From a gamma proteobacterium symbiont of Ctena orbiculata (GTDB lineage Bacteria; Pseudomonadota; Gammaproteobacteria; Chromatiales; Chromatiaceae), in the NCBI GenBank assembly GCA_003058525.1, contig QBVD01000046.1:1-64000 (forward strand): 64,000 nt of DNA. Direction: 5' to 3'. The notes beneath the pieces were generated by a model, which did not search any database, was not told where the DNA came from, and saw only the letters and a list, made by a program, of their open reading frames with translations. Position numbers and translations under genes: made by a program. This document shows, one piece after another, positions 1 through 7,130 of the stretch (positions within the stretch are counted from its first letter, which is position 1; every line of letters begins with the position of its first letter).

Positions 1-248
1 AATCGACTCTGCTGGAGCTGTTTTTTTACCCAGCAAGGCAGAATGAGCGAGGTTTAGCCGTGCTAAATGAGCGAATGATAACGCCGCTGGGTGGAAAAAC
101 AGCCCCAGCCCTTCGGGTTGTGCCTGAAAATGCGCCACTCGGCGTTGCTCGTCACTCATTTGGAATCACCAAACCTCACTCCTCGCGCCTTGTTTGGCGC
201 ATTTTCAGACACAACAGAGCCGATTGGATTAGTGTTAACAGGCCCTAA
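1..248. repeat. MITE-like structured element (left end outside window)
   Basis: Non-coding element made of two long hairpins. Hairpin B has arms at 11-34 and 86-109 (21 of 24 positions complementary) around a 51-nt core at 35-85. Hairpin A has arms at 118-140 and 192-214 around a 51-nt core at 141-191. The core of A read on the minus strand is homologous to the core of B read on the plus strand; both start AAGGC and end AACGCC and carry GAGYGAGGTTT and AAATGAGYGA. The right end (215-248) and left end (1-11) are inverted copies of AATCGRCTCTG, so the window begins inside the left terminal inverted repeat. Short open frames across it end in the repeat and look spurious. Confidence 0.8.
219..248 (-). 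repeat. Terminal repeat of the structured element (TAGGGCC family)
   Basis: Read on the minus strand this begins TTAGGGCCTGTTAACAC and continues through TAATCCAATCGGC. The same sequence recurs as solo copies at 4849-4881 and 39097-39129 and as partial copies at 8798-8815, 38182-38200 and 57649-57675. Here it is joined to the two-hairpin element, which suggests that the solo copies are end fragments or minimal derivatives of it. Confidence 0.8.
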
Positions 249-460
249 GAAATCCACCTTTCAACTCAAGTTTAATAACGGCATACCCATACCGACCTTT
301 AACCCCTCCAGCGCGCTCTGAGAGAGAATTCACTCTACTGCTTAATAACATGTGGGATTTCCAGTAGCTTGTCCGAGTCGAGACATGAGGATTGGTCGCC
401 CCCGCCATAACCACGCCAACCCACCGGTTTTCTGTCTGGAGAAGAACTGGTGCGACAAAT

Positions 461-497
461 GTGTATTTGGTACACTAACCTGTAACAAACCAGTTAC
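461..497. promoter_or_regulatory. Candidate operators upstream of the Nudix regulator
   Basis: Two short inverted repeats lie 34 to 70 bases before the regulator start: GTGTA-N5-TACAC at 461-475 and GTAAC-N6-GTTAC at 482-497. NrtR-type regulators bind palindromes in front of NAD genes and are often autoregulated, so these are plausible sites for the downstream gene product. The symmetry is visible in the sequence; the binding is inferred. Confidence 0.4.
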
Positions 498-530
498 GAA
501 GAGATCCAGGCATCCACGTCAGACAGAGTA

Positions 531-1211
531 ATGCCTTCAACCCATCGACACTGCTATGACTACCCCCACCCGGCGGTGACCACTGATGTTGTGTTGTTCA
601 CCATTCGCCAGGACGCCCTATCTGTACTGCTGATCCAGCGTGGCAATCCTCCGTGCCAGGGGATGTGGGCCCTTCCAGGGGGATTTCTGAATATCGACGA
701 AGACCTTGAGGCATGCGCCAAACGTGAATTGCTGGAAGAGACGGGGGTCGAGGGTGTCTATCTGGAACAGCTGTATACCTTCGGTGACCCAAAACGTGAT
801 CCACGGGAAAGGGTAATCAGTGTCACGTTTTATGCATTGAGCCAATCCGACCATCTGACGCCCAAGGCATCCAGCGATGCTGCGCTCACAGCATGGTTCG
901 CCATTAACCAGCTGCCGGAACTGGCCTTCGATCATGCCGATATTATTCAATTGGCATGCAAACGCTTAGTATCCAAGTTAGGCTACACCACCATCGCCTT
1001 TCAAATGCTGCCGAAATCCTTCACGCTCAGTCAACTGCAGTCGGTCTATGAGATATTGCTGAATGAAGACCTGGACAAGCGCAACTTCCGCAAGGGAATA
1101 CTTGCCCGTAACATCATCAAGGAGACAGGTGAATACTCCCGCATTGGAAATCACCGACCCGCTAAAACCTACCGGGTAATCAATCCATCCCAGGTCGAAA
1201 TTATAAAATAG
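531..1211 (+). CDS. Nudix-domain regulator/hydrolase of the NrtR type
   Basis: 226 residues. Residues about 15-145 form a Nudix domain with a complete Nudix box at 51-73 (G51, E57, R65-E66, E69-E70, G72), so hydrolase activity on ADP-ribose-like substrates may be retained. The C-terminal 80 residues (KSFTLSQLQSVYE, then LDKRNFRKGIL) look like the winged helix of NrtR, the Nudix-derived repressor of NAD metabolism that senses ADP-ribose. It lies 15 bases before nadA on the same strand, which supports a role in NAD synthesis control. Catalytic ADP-ribose pyrophosphatase is the alternative. Palindromes at 461-497 could be its operators. Confidence 0.8.
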   Translation: MPSTHRHCYDYPHPAVTTDVVLFTIRQDALSVLLIQRGNPPCQGMWALPGGFLNIDEDLEACAKRELLEETGVEGVYLEQLYTFGDPKRDPRERVISVTFYALSQSDHLTPKASSDAALTAWFAINQLPELAFDHADIIQLACKRLVSKLGYTTIAFQMLPKSFTLSQLQSVYEILLNEDLDKRNFRKGILARNIIKETGEYSRIGNHRPAKTYRVINPSQVEIIK

Positions 1212-1226
1212 AGAAATGAGAACCCA

Positions 1227-2291
1227 ATGAATTCCCAACCACTCAATCTTCCCAAGATCGTAGTCCCCGAGCACCCTCAATGGCTCCCTCTCAGCGACCA
1301 GGAGAAGCAGGCCATCAAGACCAGGATCAGCCGTAAGCTGGAACAACAAAACGCGGTATTGGTGGCTCACTACTACACCGACGCCGAACTGCAGGCCCTT
1401 GCCGAAGAAACCGGTGGTTGCGTTGCCGACTCCCTTGAGATGGCACGTTTCGGCACAGTTCAGTCAGCAGATACACTGGTTGTCTGCGGCGTCAGATTCA
1501 TGGGCGAAACATCGAAGATCCTGAACCCGGAAAAACGGGTCATCATGCCGGATCTCGGCGCCACCTGTTCCCTTGATGAGGGGTGCCCAGGCGATCAGTT
1601 CACCGCATTCTGCGATGCTCATCCAGACCATACCGTGGTCGTCTACGCTAATACCAGCGCCGAAGTGAAGGCCCGTTCGGACTGGGTGGTTACATCGGGC
1701 ATTGCATTACCGATCGTCAAGCACCTGGCCGAACAGGGTAAGAAAATTCTGTGGGGGCCGGATCGACACCTGGGCAGTTATGTACAGCGGGTCACGGGAG
1801 CCGAGATGTTGATGTGGCCCGGCTCATGTGTTGTTCATGAAGAATTCAAGGCGGTGGCACTGGAACGCATTCGGCGCCTGCACCCGGATGCAGCGGTATT
1901 GGTTCATCCTGAATCCCCTGAAAACGTAATTCAACAGGCTGACGTCATCGGCTCCACCACTGCCTTGATCAAAGCCGTATCGGAGATGGAGAACAAGGAG
2001 TTCATCGTTGCCACCGACGGTGGCATCTTCTATAAGATGCAGCAGATGGCGCCCGATAAGGTACTCATCGAAGCGCCTACCGCCGGTGAGGGAGCGACCT
2101 GTGTCAGCTGCGCCCACTGCCCCTGGATGGGTATGAACTCACTGCAGAACCTGGAACAGGTTCTCGATTCCGGCGGGAATGAAATTCACATTGATGAGGC
2201 GATCAGGGCACGCGCGGTAATCCCGATTAAGCGAATGCTCGACTTTGCCGCTCAACAGGGCATTGGAATGCAGGACAAAGGAAACGCTTGA
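1227..2291 (+). CDS. nadA: Quinolinate synthase NadA
   Basis: 354 residues, the usual length of the long NadA type. It condenses iminoaspartate with dihydroxyacetone phosphate to quinolinate, in the cytoplasm, for de novo NAD synthesis. The three [4Fe-4S] ligands expected from the E. coli enzyme correspond to C114 ([10 protein letters not shown]), C201 ([10 protein letters not shown]) and C298 (CVSCAHCPW). Other family signatures are [10 protein letters not shown] near residue 47 and [10 protein letters not shown] near 263. It directly follows the Nudix/NrtR-type gene and is probably cotranscribed and controlled by it. nadB and nadC are not in the window. Confidence 0.96.
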   Translation: MNSQPLNLPKIVVPEHPQWLPLSDQEKQAIKTRISRKLEQQNAVLVAHYYTDAELQALAEETGGCVADSLEMARFGTVQSADTLVVCGVRFMGETSKILNPEKRVIMPDLGATCSLDEGCPGDQFTAFCDAHPDHTVVVYANTSAEVKARSDWVVTSGIALPIVKHLAEQGKKILWGPDRHLGSYVQRVTGAEMLMWPGSCVVHEEFKAVALERIRRLHPDAAVLVHPESPENVIQQADVIGSTTALIKAVSEMENKEFIVATDGGIFYKMQQMAPDKVLIEAPTAGEGATCVSCAHCPWMGMNSLQNLEQVLDSGGNEIHIDEAIRARAVIPIKRMLDFAAQQGIGMQDKGNA

Positions 2292-2370
2292 AACAGTGAA
2301 TCACCAGCACAAGTCTTTGATATTGGTGTCATTAACCAGGTAATCAATTATGCCGTGATCAGCTGCTGTT

Positions 2371-2937
2371 TCACCATGGGGTAAATGAGTTCATAAAGTC
2401 CATCGGACGCCCCATTTGATTGATGTCGCGGCTCATGAAACCGGTGTTTACCGTCATCGTGCGCATGGCCTGATTCATATCAGCGATATTCACCGTCATC
2501 AGCCCCACGTTCTGTTTCATGTTACCCACGTCAACTGCGAGCGCACCGATATTGCCGTCCATTGTGGCGATATGCTGCTCCATACTGTCCACCCGCTCCA
2601 CCAAAATAGTGATCTGTTGCGTCATGATCTGGATATTCTGTGTCAACTGCCCCATGTGTTTAGACATCGATTGCAGGTTGTCTTCCATGCGCGGGTCCAC
2701 CTGTTCCGTAAGTTTGTGCATATCGGTTGTGACGTTGTAGATGAGGTAGAAACCGGACAGTCCGAGCACACCGACAACCACCAGCATGGGATAGATCATG
2801 CGCTCCCAACGGGACATGCTCTTATCGAAGTTCTTGAAGAAGTTGGTCAGGGTTATCTCAAGCTTGACCATCGCCTTCTGCTCCGGCGACAGATTCTTGT
2901 ATTCGGGAGAGAAGGTGCGTGGATCTTTCTCAAACAT
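2371..2937 (-). CDS. Met-rich coiled-coil membrane protein, unknown function
   Basis: 188 residues. The N-terminal 45 residues are charged and cytoplasmic in character, one membrane segment spans about 48-68, and residues 70-180 form a long coiled coil. In the second half methionine recurs at 7-residue intervals (NMKQNVG, LMTVNIA, DMNQAMR, TMTVNTG), which is a clear heptad repeat. There is no HAMP, MCP signalling tip or catalytic motif, so it is not a chemoreceptor. It stands alone, convergent with nadA and divergent from the hydroxylase gene. I do not recognise the family; a trans-envelope scaffold is only a guess. Confidence 0.75.
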   Translation of the reverse strand: MFEKDPRTFSPEYKNLSPEQKAMVKLEITLTNFFKNFDKSMSRWERMIYPMLVVVGVLGLSGFYLIYNVTTDMHKLTEQVDPRMEDNLQSMSKHMGQLTQNIQIMTQQITILVERVDSMEQHIATMDGNIGALAVDVGNMKQNVGLMTVNIADMNQAMRTMTVNTGFMSRDINQMGRPMDFMNSFTPW

Positions 2938-3099
2938 AGACTGAATACTGCCTCAATTTATGAGCAAGCCTCTGATTTTTCTCAGAGAGGGGATAATGTG
3001 GTCTGCGATATCCATTTTCCATGATATATCAATAATTATAGACATCACCATACCCCAATAGGGAAGAAACTGCGATTATAGCTGTCGAATCTTAAAGTT

Positions 3100-3127
3100 A
3101 AGTTTGCCGACTTAGTCGGTTAAACTT
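3100..3127. promoter_or_regulatory. Inverted repeat upstream of the hydroxylase gene
   Basis: AAGTTT-g-CCGAC-TTA-GTCGG-tt-AAACTT forms an 11-bp interrupted stem 41 bases before the start at 3169, in the divergent spacer. It could be an operator or an mRNA hairpin. No T-run follows on either strand, so a terminator is less likely. Confidence 0.4.
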
Positions 3128-3168
3128 GAGATAAATCAATTAGTACCCGGGCCTCAAGCAAACTAAGC

Positions 3169-4041
3169 ATGTCTGACTTTATTCTCGATCACGAACTGTC
3201 TATCCGGTTAACGGCCTTTTTCTCAGTGTTCGCCATAATGGCGTTATGGGAGGTCGCCTCACCCTGCCGCAAACTGCGTGTTCCCCGCTCCCGGCGCTGG
3301 TTGGCGAATATCGGTATCGTGATACTGAACACCCTGTTGTTGCGTCTGTTGTTTCCGGCAGCTGCGGTAGGAATGGCGCTGTTCACCACACAGGCCCAAT
3401 GGGGGGTGCTGAATGTCATCGCACTGCCCCCCTGGCTAACTATCATCATCGCCATTCTGATCCTGGATATGGTGATCTACCTGCAGCATGTGATGGTTCA
3501 CGCCGTCCCGATGCTCTGGCGCCTGCACCGGGTGCACCATGCGGATCCCGATTATGACCTCACCACCGGGGCGCGTTTTCATCCCATTGAGATCATTCTA
3601 TCGATGCTGATCAAGATTGCGACCATCGCCGCACTGGGCCCACCGGTAGTGGCGGTTGTGATATTCGAGGTATTGCTCAACGGCATGGCGATGTTCAATC
3701 ACGCCAACATCAGACTTCCTACACGCATCGACAGAGTGTTACGCTGGCTCGTCGTGACTCCTGACATGCATCGGGTACACCACTCCGTGGAGCCTGATGA
3801 GACAAACAGTAACTTTGGTTTCAATCTCTCACTCTGGGACCGCCTGATGGGCACCTACCGCCAGCAACCCAGACTAGGACAGCAAGCAATGGATATCGGC
3901 ATCGGATCCCTCAGAGACCCCCGAATAACGACCCGGCTCACGGGAATGCTGATGATCCCTTTTCTTCAGGACAAAGATGTCTACAGTATCAATAAACGGT
4001 CCTGGAAGATTGACCGTGAACCTGGAGATACTCAACCATGA
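3169..4041 (+). CDS. Sterol desaturase/fatty acid hydroxylase family membrane protein
   Basis: 290 residues with several hydrophobic segments (about 15-35, 48-72, 85-105, 145-170). The diiron histidine clusters of the family are present: H107-x3-H111, H120-RV-H123-H124, RFHPIE near 137, FNHANI near 180, and the C-terminal DMHRVHHS motif. These integral membrane oxygenases hydroxylate or desaturate sterols, fatty acids or related lipids; the substrate cannot be read here. Its stop overlaps the start of the next gene by 4 bases, so the two are translationally coupled. Confidence 0.88.
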   Translation: MSDFILDHELSIRLTAFFSVFAIMALWEVASPCRKLRVPRSRRWLANIGIVILNTLLLRLLFPAAAVGMALFTTQAQWGVLNVIALPPWLTIIIAILILDMVIYLQHVMVHAVPMLWRLHRVHHADPDYDLTTGARFHPIEIILSMLIKIATIAALGPPVVAVVIFEVLLNGMAMFNHANIRLPTRIDRVLRWLVVTPDMHRVHHSVEPDETNSNFGFNLSLWDRLMGTYRQQPRLGQQAMDIGIGSLRDPRITTRLTGMLMIPFLQDKDVYSINKRSWKIDREPGDTQP

Positions 4042-4826
4042 CTGGTGAAATATATGACGTCTATTTCTCCGGAGCCATTATCAAAGATAATGACCCGGCG
4101 GAGGTGAAACGTAAAATCGGCGCTATTTTCAAGCTGCAAGGCGACAAACTTGACCGGCTCTTCAGTGGCAAACCGATCCCGATAAAAAAGGGCGTGGATA
4201 TGGATCGGGCAATTAAGTTTCGCGTCACTTTTCGCGATGCGGGCGGTTTGGTGGATATCGTACCTGCAGGCGACCCACCTTCCACTGCTCAACCGACTCA
4301 ACAACGCCGCCCGGCAGAGCAGGCAAAGATTGTCACCACCGATTCCCATCAGGCAAGCAGCGAATTGACTTTCGCGGATGGACCCATGGAACCACCGGCT
4401 GATAGCCATTCGGATACCCCGCCCATTGCCGTTCCGGACTATGAACTCTCATCGGCACAAGGTTTCGACCTGAGCGACTGCGCACCGACAGTGGAGGCTG
4501 TGGAGATTCCCGATATCAGCTCGCTGGATATGGACAAACCCGGTATCACTCTGGATGAATCCCCGGAACCAGAGCCGCTGGAAATCGATACATCCTCATT
4601 GGAATTGGATAAACCGGGAGCGACCTTGATTGAAGAATCGCCCCCTGAACCAGCCAGGATTGACACAGCAGCTTTAAGTATGGCACCAGCCAACCAGGGC
4701 AGCCTGGAAGATTGCCAGACACCCGTTGAACCCGCACCCATCCCAAACATCGATCACTTGAATGTGGTACAGCCCGAACAGGCTCCATCCGAAGGCAAGG
4801 CAAAATTTGATATCTCTGAAGATTAA
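4038..4826 (+). CDS. Two-part protein: small N-terminal domain plus acidic Pro-rich repeats
   Basis: 262 residues. Residues 1-76 form a compact alpha/beta domain (YDVYFSGAIIKDNDP, then IGAIFKLQGDKLDRLFSG) resembling a small ferredoxin-like domain that sits before membrane or zinc-ribbon modules in other proteobacterial proteins; that match is from memory. From residue 157 there is a roughly 25-residue repeat (SSLDMDKPGITLDESPEPEP, SSLELDKPGATLIEESPPEP, then a partial third). There are no membrane segments or signal peptide. It is coupled to the upstream hydroxylase by an ATGA overlap. Function unknown. Confidence 0.75.
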   Translation: MTGEIYDVYFSGAIIKDNDPAEVKRKIGAIFKLQGDKLDRLFSGKPIPIKKGVDMDRAIKFRVTFRDAGGLVDIVPAGDPPSTAQPTQQRRPAEQAKIVTTDSHQASSELTFADGPMEPPADSHSDTPPIAVPDYELSSAQGFDLSDCAPTVEAVEIPDISSLDMDKPGITLDESPEPEPLEIDTSSLELDKPGATLIEESPPEPARIDTAALSMAPANQGSLEDCQTPVEPAPIPNIDHLNVVQPEQAPSEGKAKFDISED

Positions 4827-4848
4827 ATCGAAGGGGCGGGGAATAACC

Positions 4849-4881
4849 TAGGGCCTGTTAACACTAATCCAATCGGCCCTA
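4849..4881. repeat. 33-bp TAGGGCC...GGCCCTA mini-repeat
   Basis: Solo element with perfect 7-bp terminal inverted repeats (TAGGGCC and GGCCCTA) and a GTTAAC centre, differing from the copy at 39097-39129 by one base. It sits between two convergent genes, and its right end supplies the TAG stop of the minus-strand gene 4879-5793. Confidence 0.85.
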
Positions 4882-5793
4882 GAAGCCGAGATAGCTCTCG
4901 AGGGAGGAGCGGGTCGCTTCGGAAAATCCAGCGTCTTCACCATCAAGGGGACGGCCTGTATCAAGAATCCCCTCCATGGCGCCAAAGGCACGCTCCGCAT
5001 AGAAACGCAGTAACAGGCGCTCTTCATCATCACTCAACCAGAGATCCACCTTGTTAGCCCTTTTGCCATTCTCAGGGTCAATCTCCCACAACCTGACCTT
5101 GAAGGCAGGCCGGTTCCAACCGGCTCTCACCAACCGTTCCTGACCCACCTTGATATGATATGCATTGAGTTTCTCTCCATTGAAGGTGGAGAAATCGAGC
5201 TGGGTACCCGGTTTCAGCGGCATACCTCGAAGACGGTGCAGAAAACTGATGTAATCCAATGCCTCGCTGCCATCAAAGGCAACGCGATGGGTCTGCAATA
5301 ATTTTTCCCATTGCTCATCAGGTAGCTCTGTAATCTGTTTTAAGCTTACCGGAGGTTTACCCGCCTCCTCGCTATCCGACTTGCCGGATTGGTAGTTATA
5401 GGCCTCGCCCTGGGTATGATCGAACCACATCAGCGCCTCTTTGTGCTCCCTTGTTTTCAGGGATTTAACTGCCACAAGAGGGTAGAGTTTGTGAGCATCC
5501 AGCCAGCTGCGATAGGTCAATCTCACAGGATAGAGCATCTCGGCCTTACGGTAGGGCTCCGTGGTGAGCTGCAGGTTGGTGACATAGGCTGGATTGTCAT
5601 CTACATGTCCCATCTTGCGCTCCACCGCCATGGTCATCTTCGCGATGTCCAGTTCCACGAAACCTGTCACCACGCCGCGAAATTTCAGCGTATATTCAAG
5701 ATATTCCCCAAGCACCGGCGCCTTCGCCGCTACTGATGATCCAGCGAGTATCAGCCCCAAGAAGAGGATTAGGGCTTCAATTCGCACGATCAT
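4879..5793 (-). CDS. Exported DUF3108-like protein
   Basis: 304 residues with an N-terminal signal peptide (LILFLGLILAGSSVAAKA). The body looks beta-rich with a GEYLEYTLKFRGVVTGFVEL start, as in DUF3108 periplasmic proteins, and a C-terminal section DLWLSDDEERLLLRFYAE resembling the lipid-binding LolA/LolB-like barrel ending. Substrate and role are unknown. The stop codon lies in the last three bases of the 33-bp repeat at 4849-4881, so the last codons may have been altered by repeat insertion. Confidence 0.7.
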   Translation of the reverse strand: MIVRIEALILFLGLILAGSSVAAKAPVLGEYLEYTLKFRGVVTGFVELDIAKMTMAVERKMGHVDDNPAYVTNLQLTTEPYRKAEMLYPVRLTYRSWLDAHKLYPLVAVKSLKTREHKEALMWFDHTQGEAYNYQSGKSDSEEAGKPPVSLKQITELPDEQWEKLLQTHRVAFDGSEALDYISFLHRLRGMPLKPGTQLDFSTFNGEKLNAYHIKVGQERLVRAGWNRPAFKVRLWEIDPENGKRANKVDLWLSDDEERLLLRFYAERAFGAMEGILDTGRPLDGEDAGFSEATRSSLESYLGF

Positions 5794-5844
5794 CTTTCAA
5801 TCCCCTGAGCATTATTCACTTGGCTATACTCTGCAATAGTCTGT

Positions 5845-5860
5845 TGGCACGTTTCTGGCA
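5845..5860 (+). promoter_or_regulatory. Sigma-54 promoter candidate
   Basis: TGGCACGTTTCTGGCA matches the -24/-12 consensus TGGCACG-N4-TTGCA with one mismatch; GG and GC are separated by exactly 10 bases. It lies 68 bases before the start at 5928, on the same strand. Confidence 0.7.
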
Positions 5861-5927
5861 TCATCCCTTATAAATGCTGAATCGCAGCTGAATGCGTCAA
5901 ATTTTTGTCTCTAGAGGAGTCGGTATC

Positions 5928-6284
5928 ATGATCAGCCCCGTCAACAGCGACAGACCCATCAACACATCAACGGATCAGTCGGGTAGATCACACACCAGCC
6001 AGAAACCAGTGGAGGCCTCGGTACAATCAAACACCCAGCAATCACAGGCGACGCAAGCAGACAGCGCCGCAGTTGAGGTCGATCAGGCACGTAGACTCTT
6101 CGATATCGAGAATAATCGCGCTCAGGCCTCGGAGAACACCTTAAACACGCCTGAACAGGCCCGCTCAATACTCGAAAGCATAGTGCAACAAATATCGACC
6201 ACGCCAGCAACGGTTGCCGAGGCGCAGGCCGGCAAGGCATCTGCAGATCCCATTTCGGGCATTCTGCAAAGTGCCCCTGCTTAG
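5928..6284 (+). CDS. Small Gln/Ser-rich protein in a probable sigma-54 unit
   Basis: 118 residues from the ATG at 5928, preferred because AGAGGAG stands 8 bases before it; an in-frame upstream ATG at 5892 lacks a ribosome site. The N-terminal half is low-complexity and polar, and the C-terminal part (about 55-105) is probably helical (ARRLFDIENNR, ARSILESIVQQI). No signal peptide or domain is recognised. The preceding sigma-54 site is of the kind seen before flgA and flgB here, so the gene may belong to the flagellar regulon; this is inference. Confidence 0.7.
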   Translation: MISPVNSDRPINTSTDQSGRSHTSQKPVEASVQSNTQQSQATQADSAAVEVDQARRLFDIENNRAQASENTLNTPEQARSILESIVQQISTTPATVAEAQAGKASADPISGILQSAPA

Positions 6285-6401
6285 GCTCTGCATTACCCTG
6301 ACGAGATTGAAACTGACGCTGCCCAGCGTCACATATCATAACGAACTCACTCTTCGAGGTGGCTAGCGACAACTGAATTGCCGCATGAATTGACGCTACC
6401 C

Positions 6402-7130
6402 CTATAGATCCTGTGAACCTGGCGGGGGTTCCAACAAATTGTCATCTACGGCCTGCTTGAGACGGGAAATTTCCTGATTCGGCCCAATAACCACCAAAAT
6501 ATCCCCAGCATGCAAGCGGTGCGATACACCGCTGTTGGCAAAGATCAGTTGATTTCCCAACTCCAGGTCGACTACCCCGGTGATAATCAGATTGAACTGT
6601 TTTTCCAGCTGCAGATCGTTCAATGCCACCCCCGACAACCTGGAATCTTCGGGCATCTCAATCTCGGCTATGTCGATGTGCTTGCCGAATAGTGAGCTTT
6701 CGAGCATTTCTACCAGATAGGGCCTGGCGATGCGTTCATGCACACGGTGGCCACTGATTTCGTATGGATCGATCACTTTTGTCGCACCCGCCGCTTTTAA
6801 ACGCTCCCCGGACGCAGCTGACTCACAAACACAAACGATCTTGAGATCGGGATCGATGGATCTGGCGGACAGCGTCAGAAAAAGATTGTTCGGTTCTTGG
6901 GAGAAAAGACAGAATATCGTCTTTACCCATCTGCCTATGCCGATTTCACGCAGCTTGTCATCATTCTTGAAATCGACCACTGCGGCCTGCATTCCCTTTG
7001 CCAGCAGCGCCCCGACTTCATTCAGATCATTGCTGTAGAGGTATGCCTCGGCACCACGTTCCGCCAGTTGCATGGCAACCTCATGACCCAGTGCACCGCA
7101 ACCGAATATCAGGGTGTCGAGCCGGCTCAT
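6402..7130 (-). CDS. TrkA-type RCK regulatory protein (K+ channel partner)
   Basis: 242 residues from the ATG at 7130, which overlaps the stop of the channel gene by one base (TGATG); an in-frame start 8 codons upstream would lie inside the channel gene. An N-terminal Rossmann fold (GCGALG at residues 10-15) with a nucleotide-binding pattern is followed by a TrkA_C domain at about 155-225 (DSRLSGVALNDLQL, HAGDILVVIG). No membrane segment. It probably binds NAD(H) or nucleotide and gates the adjacent channel, forming a second RCK layer. Confidence 0.85.
   Translation of the reverse strand: MSRLDTLIFGCGALGHEVAMQLAERGAEAYLYSNDLNEVGALLAKGMQAAVVDFKNDDKLREIGIGRWVKTIFCLFSQEPNNLFLTLSARSIDPDLKIVCVCESAASGERLKAAGATKVIDPYEISGHRVHERIARPYLVEMLESSLFGKHIDIAEIEMPEDSRLSGVALNDLQLEKQFNLIITGVVDLELGNQLIFANSGVSHRLHAGDILVVIGPNQEISRLKQAVDDNLLEPPPGSQDL

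Noticed and set aside
60-321. Plus-strand open frames of 62 and 76 codons at the window start
   Set aside because: They run through the hairpins and terminal repeat of the structured element and one ends inside the repeat; composition is not protein-like.
268-409. Short minus-strand open frame after the structured element
   Set aside because: No ribosome site and it ends in the repeat; too short to support.
2416-3024. 202-codon plus-strand frame opposite the Met-rich gene
   Set aside because: It is the His/Val-rich antisense of the coiled-coil heptads, a typical shadow.
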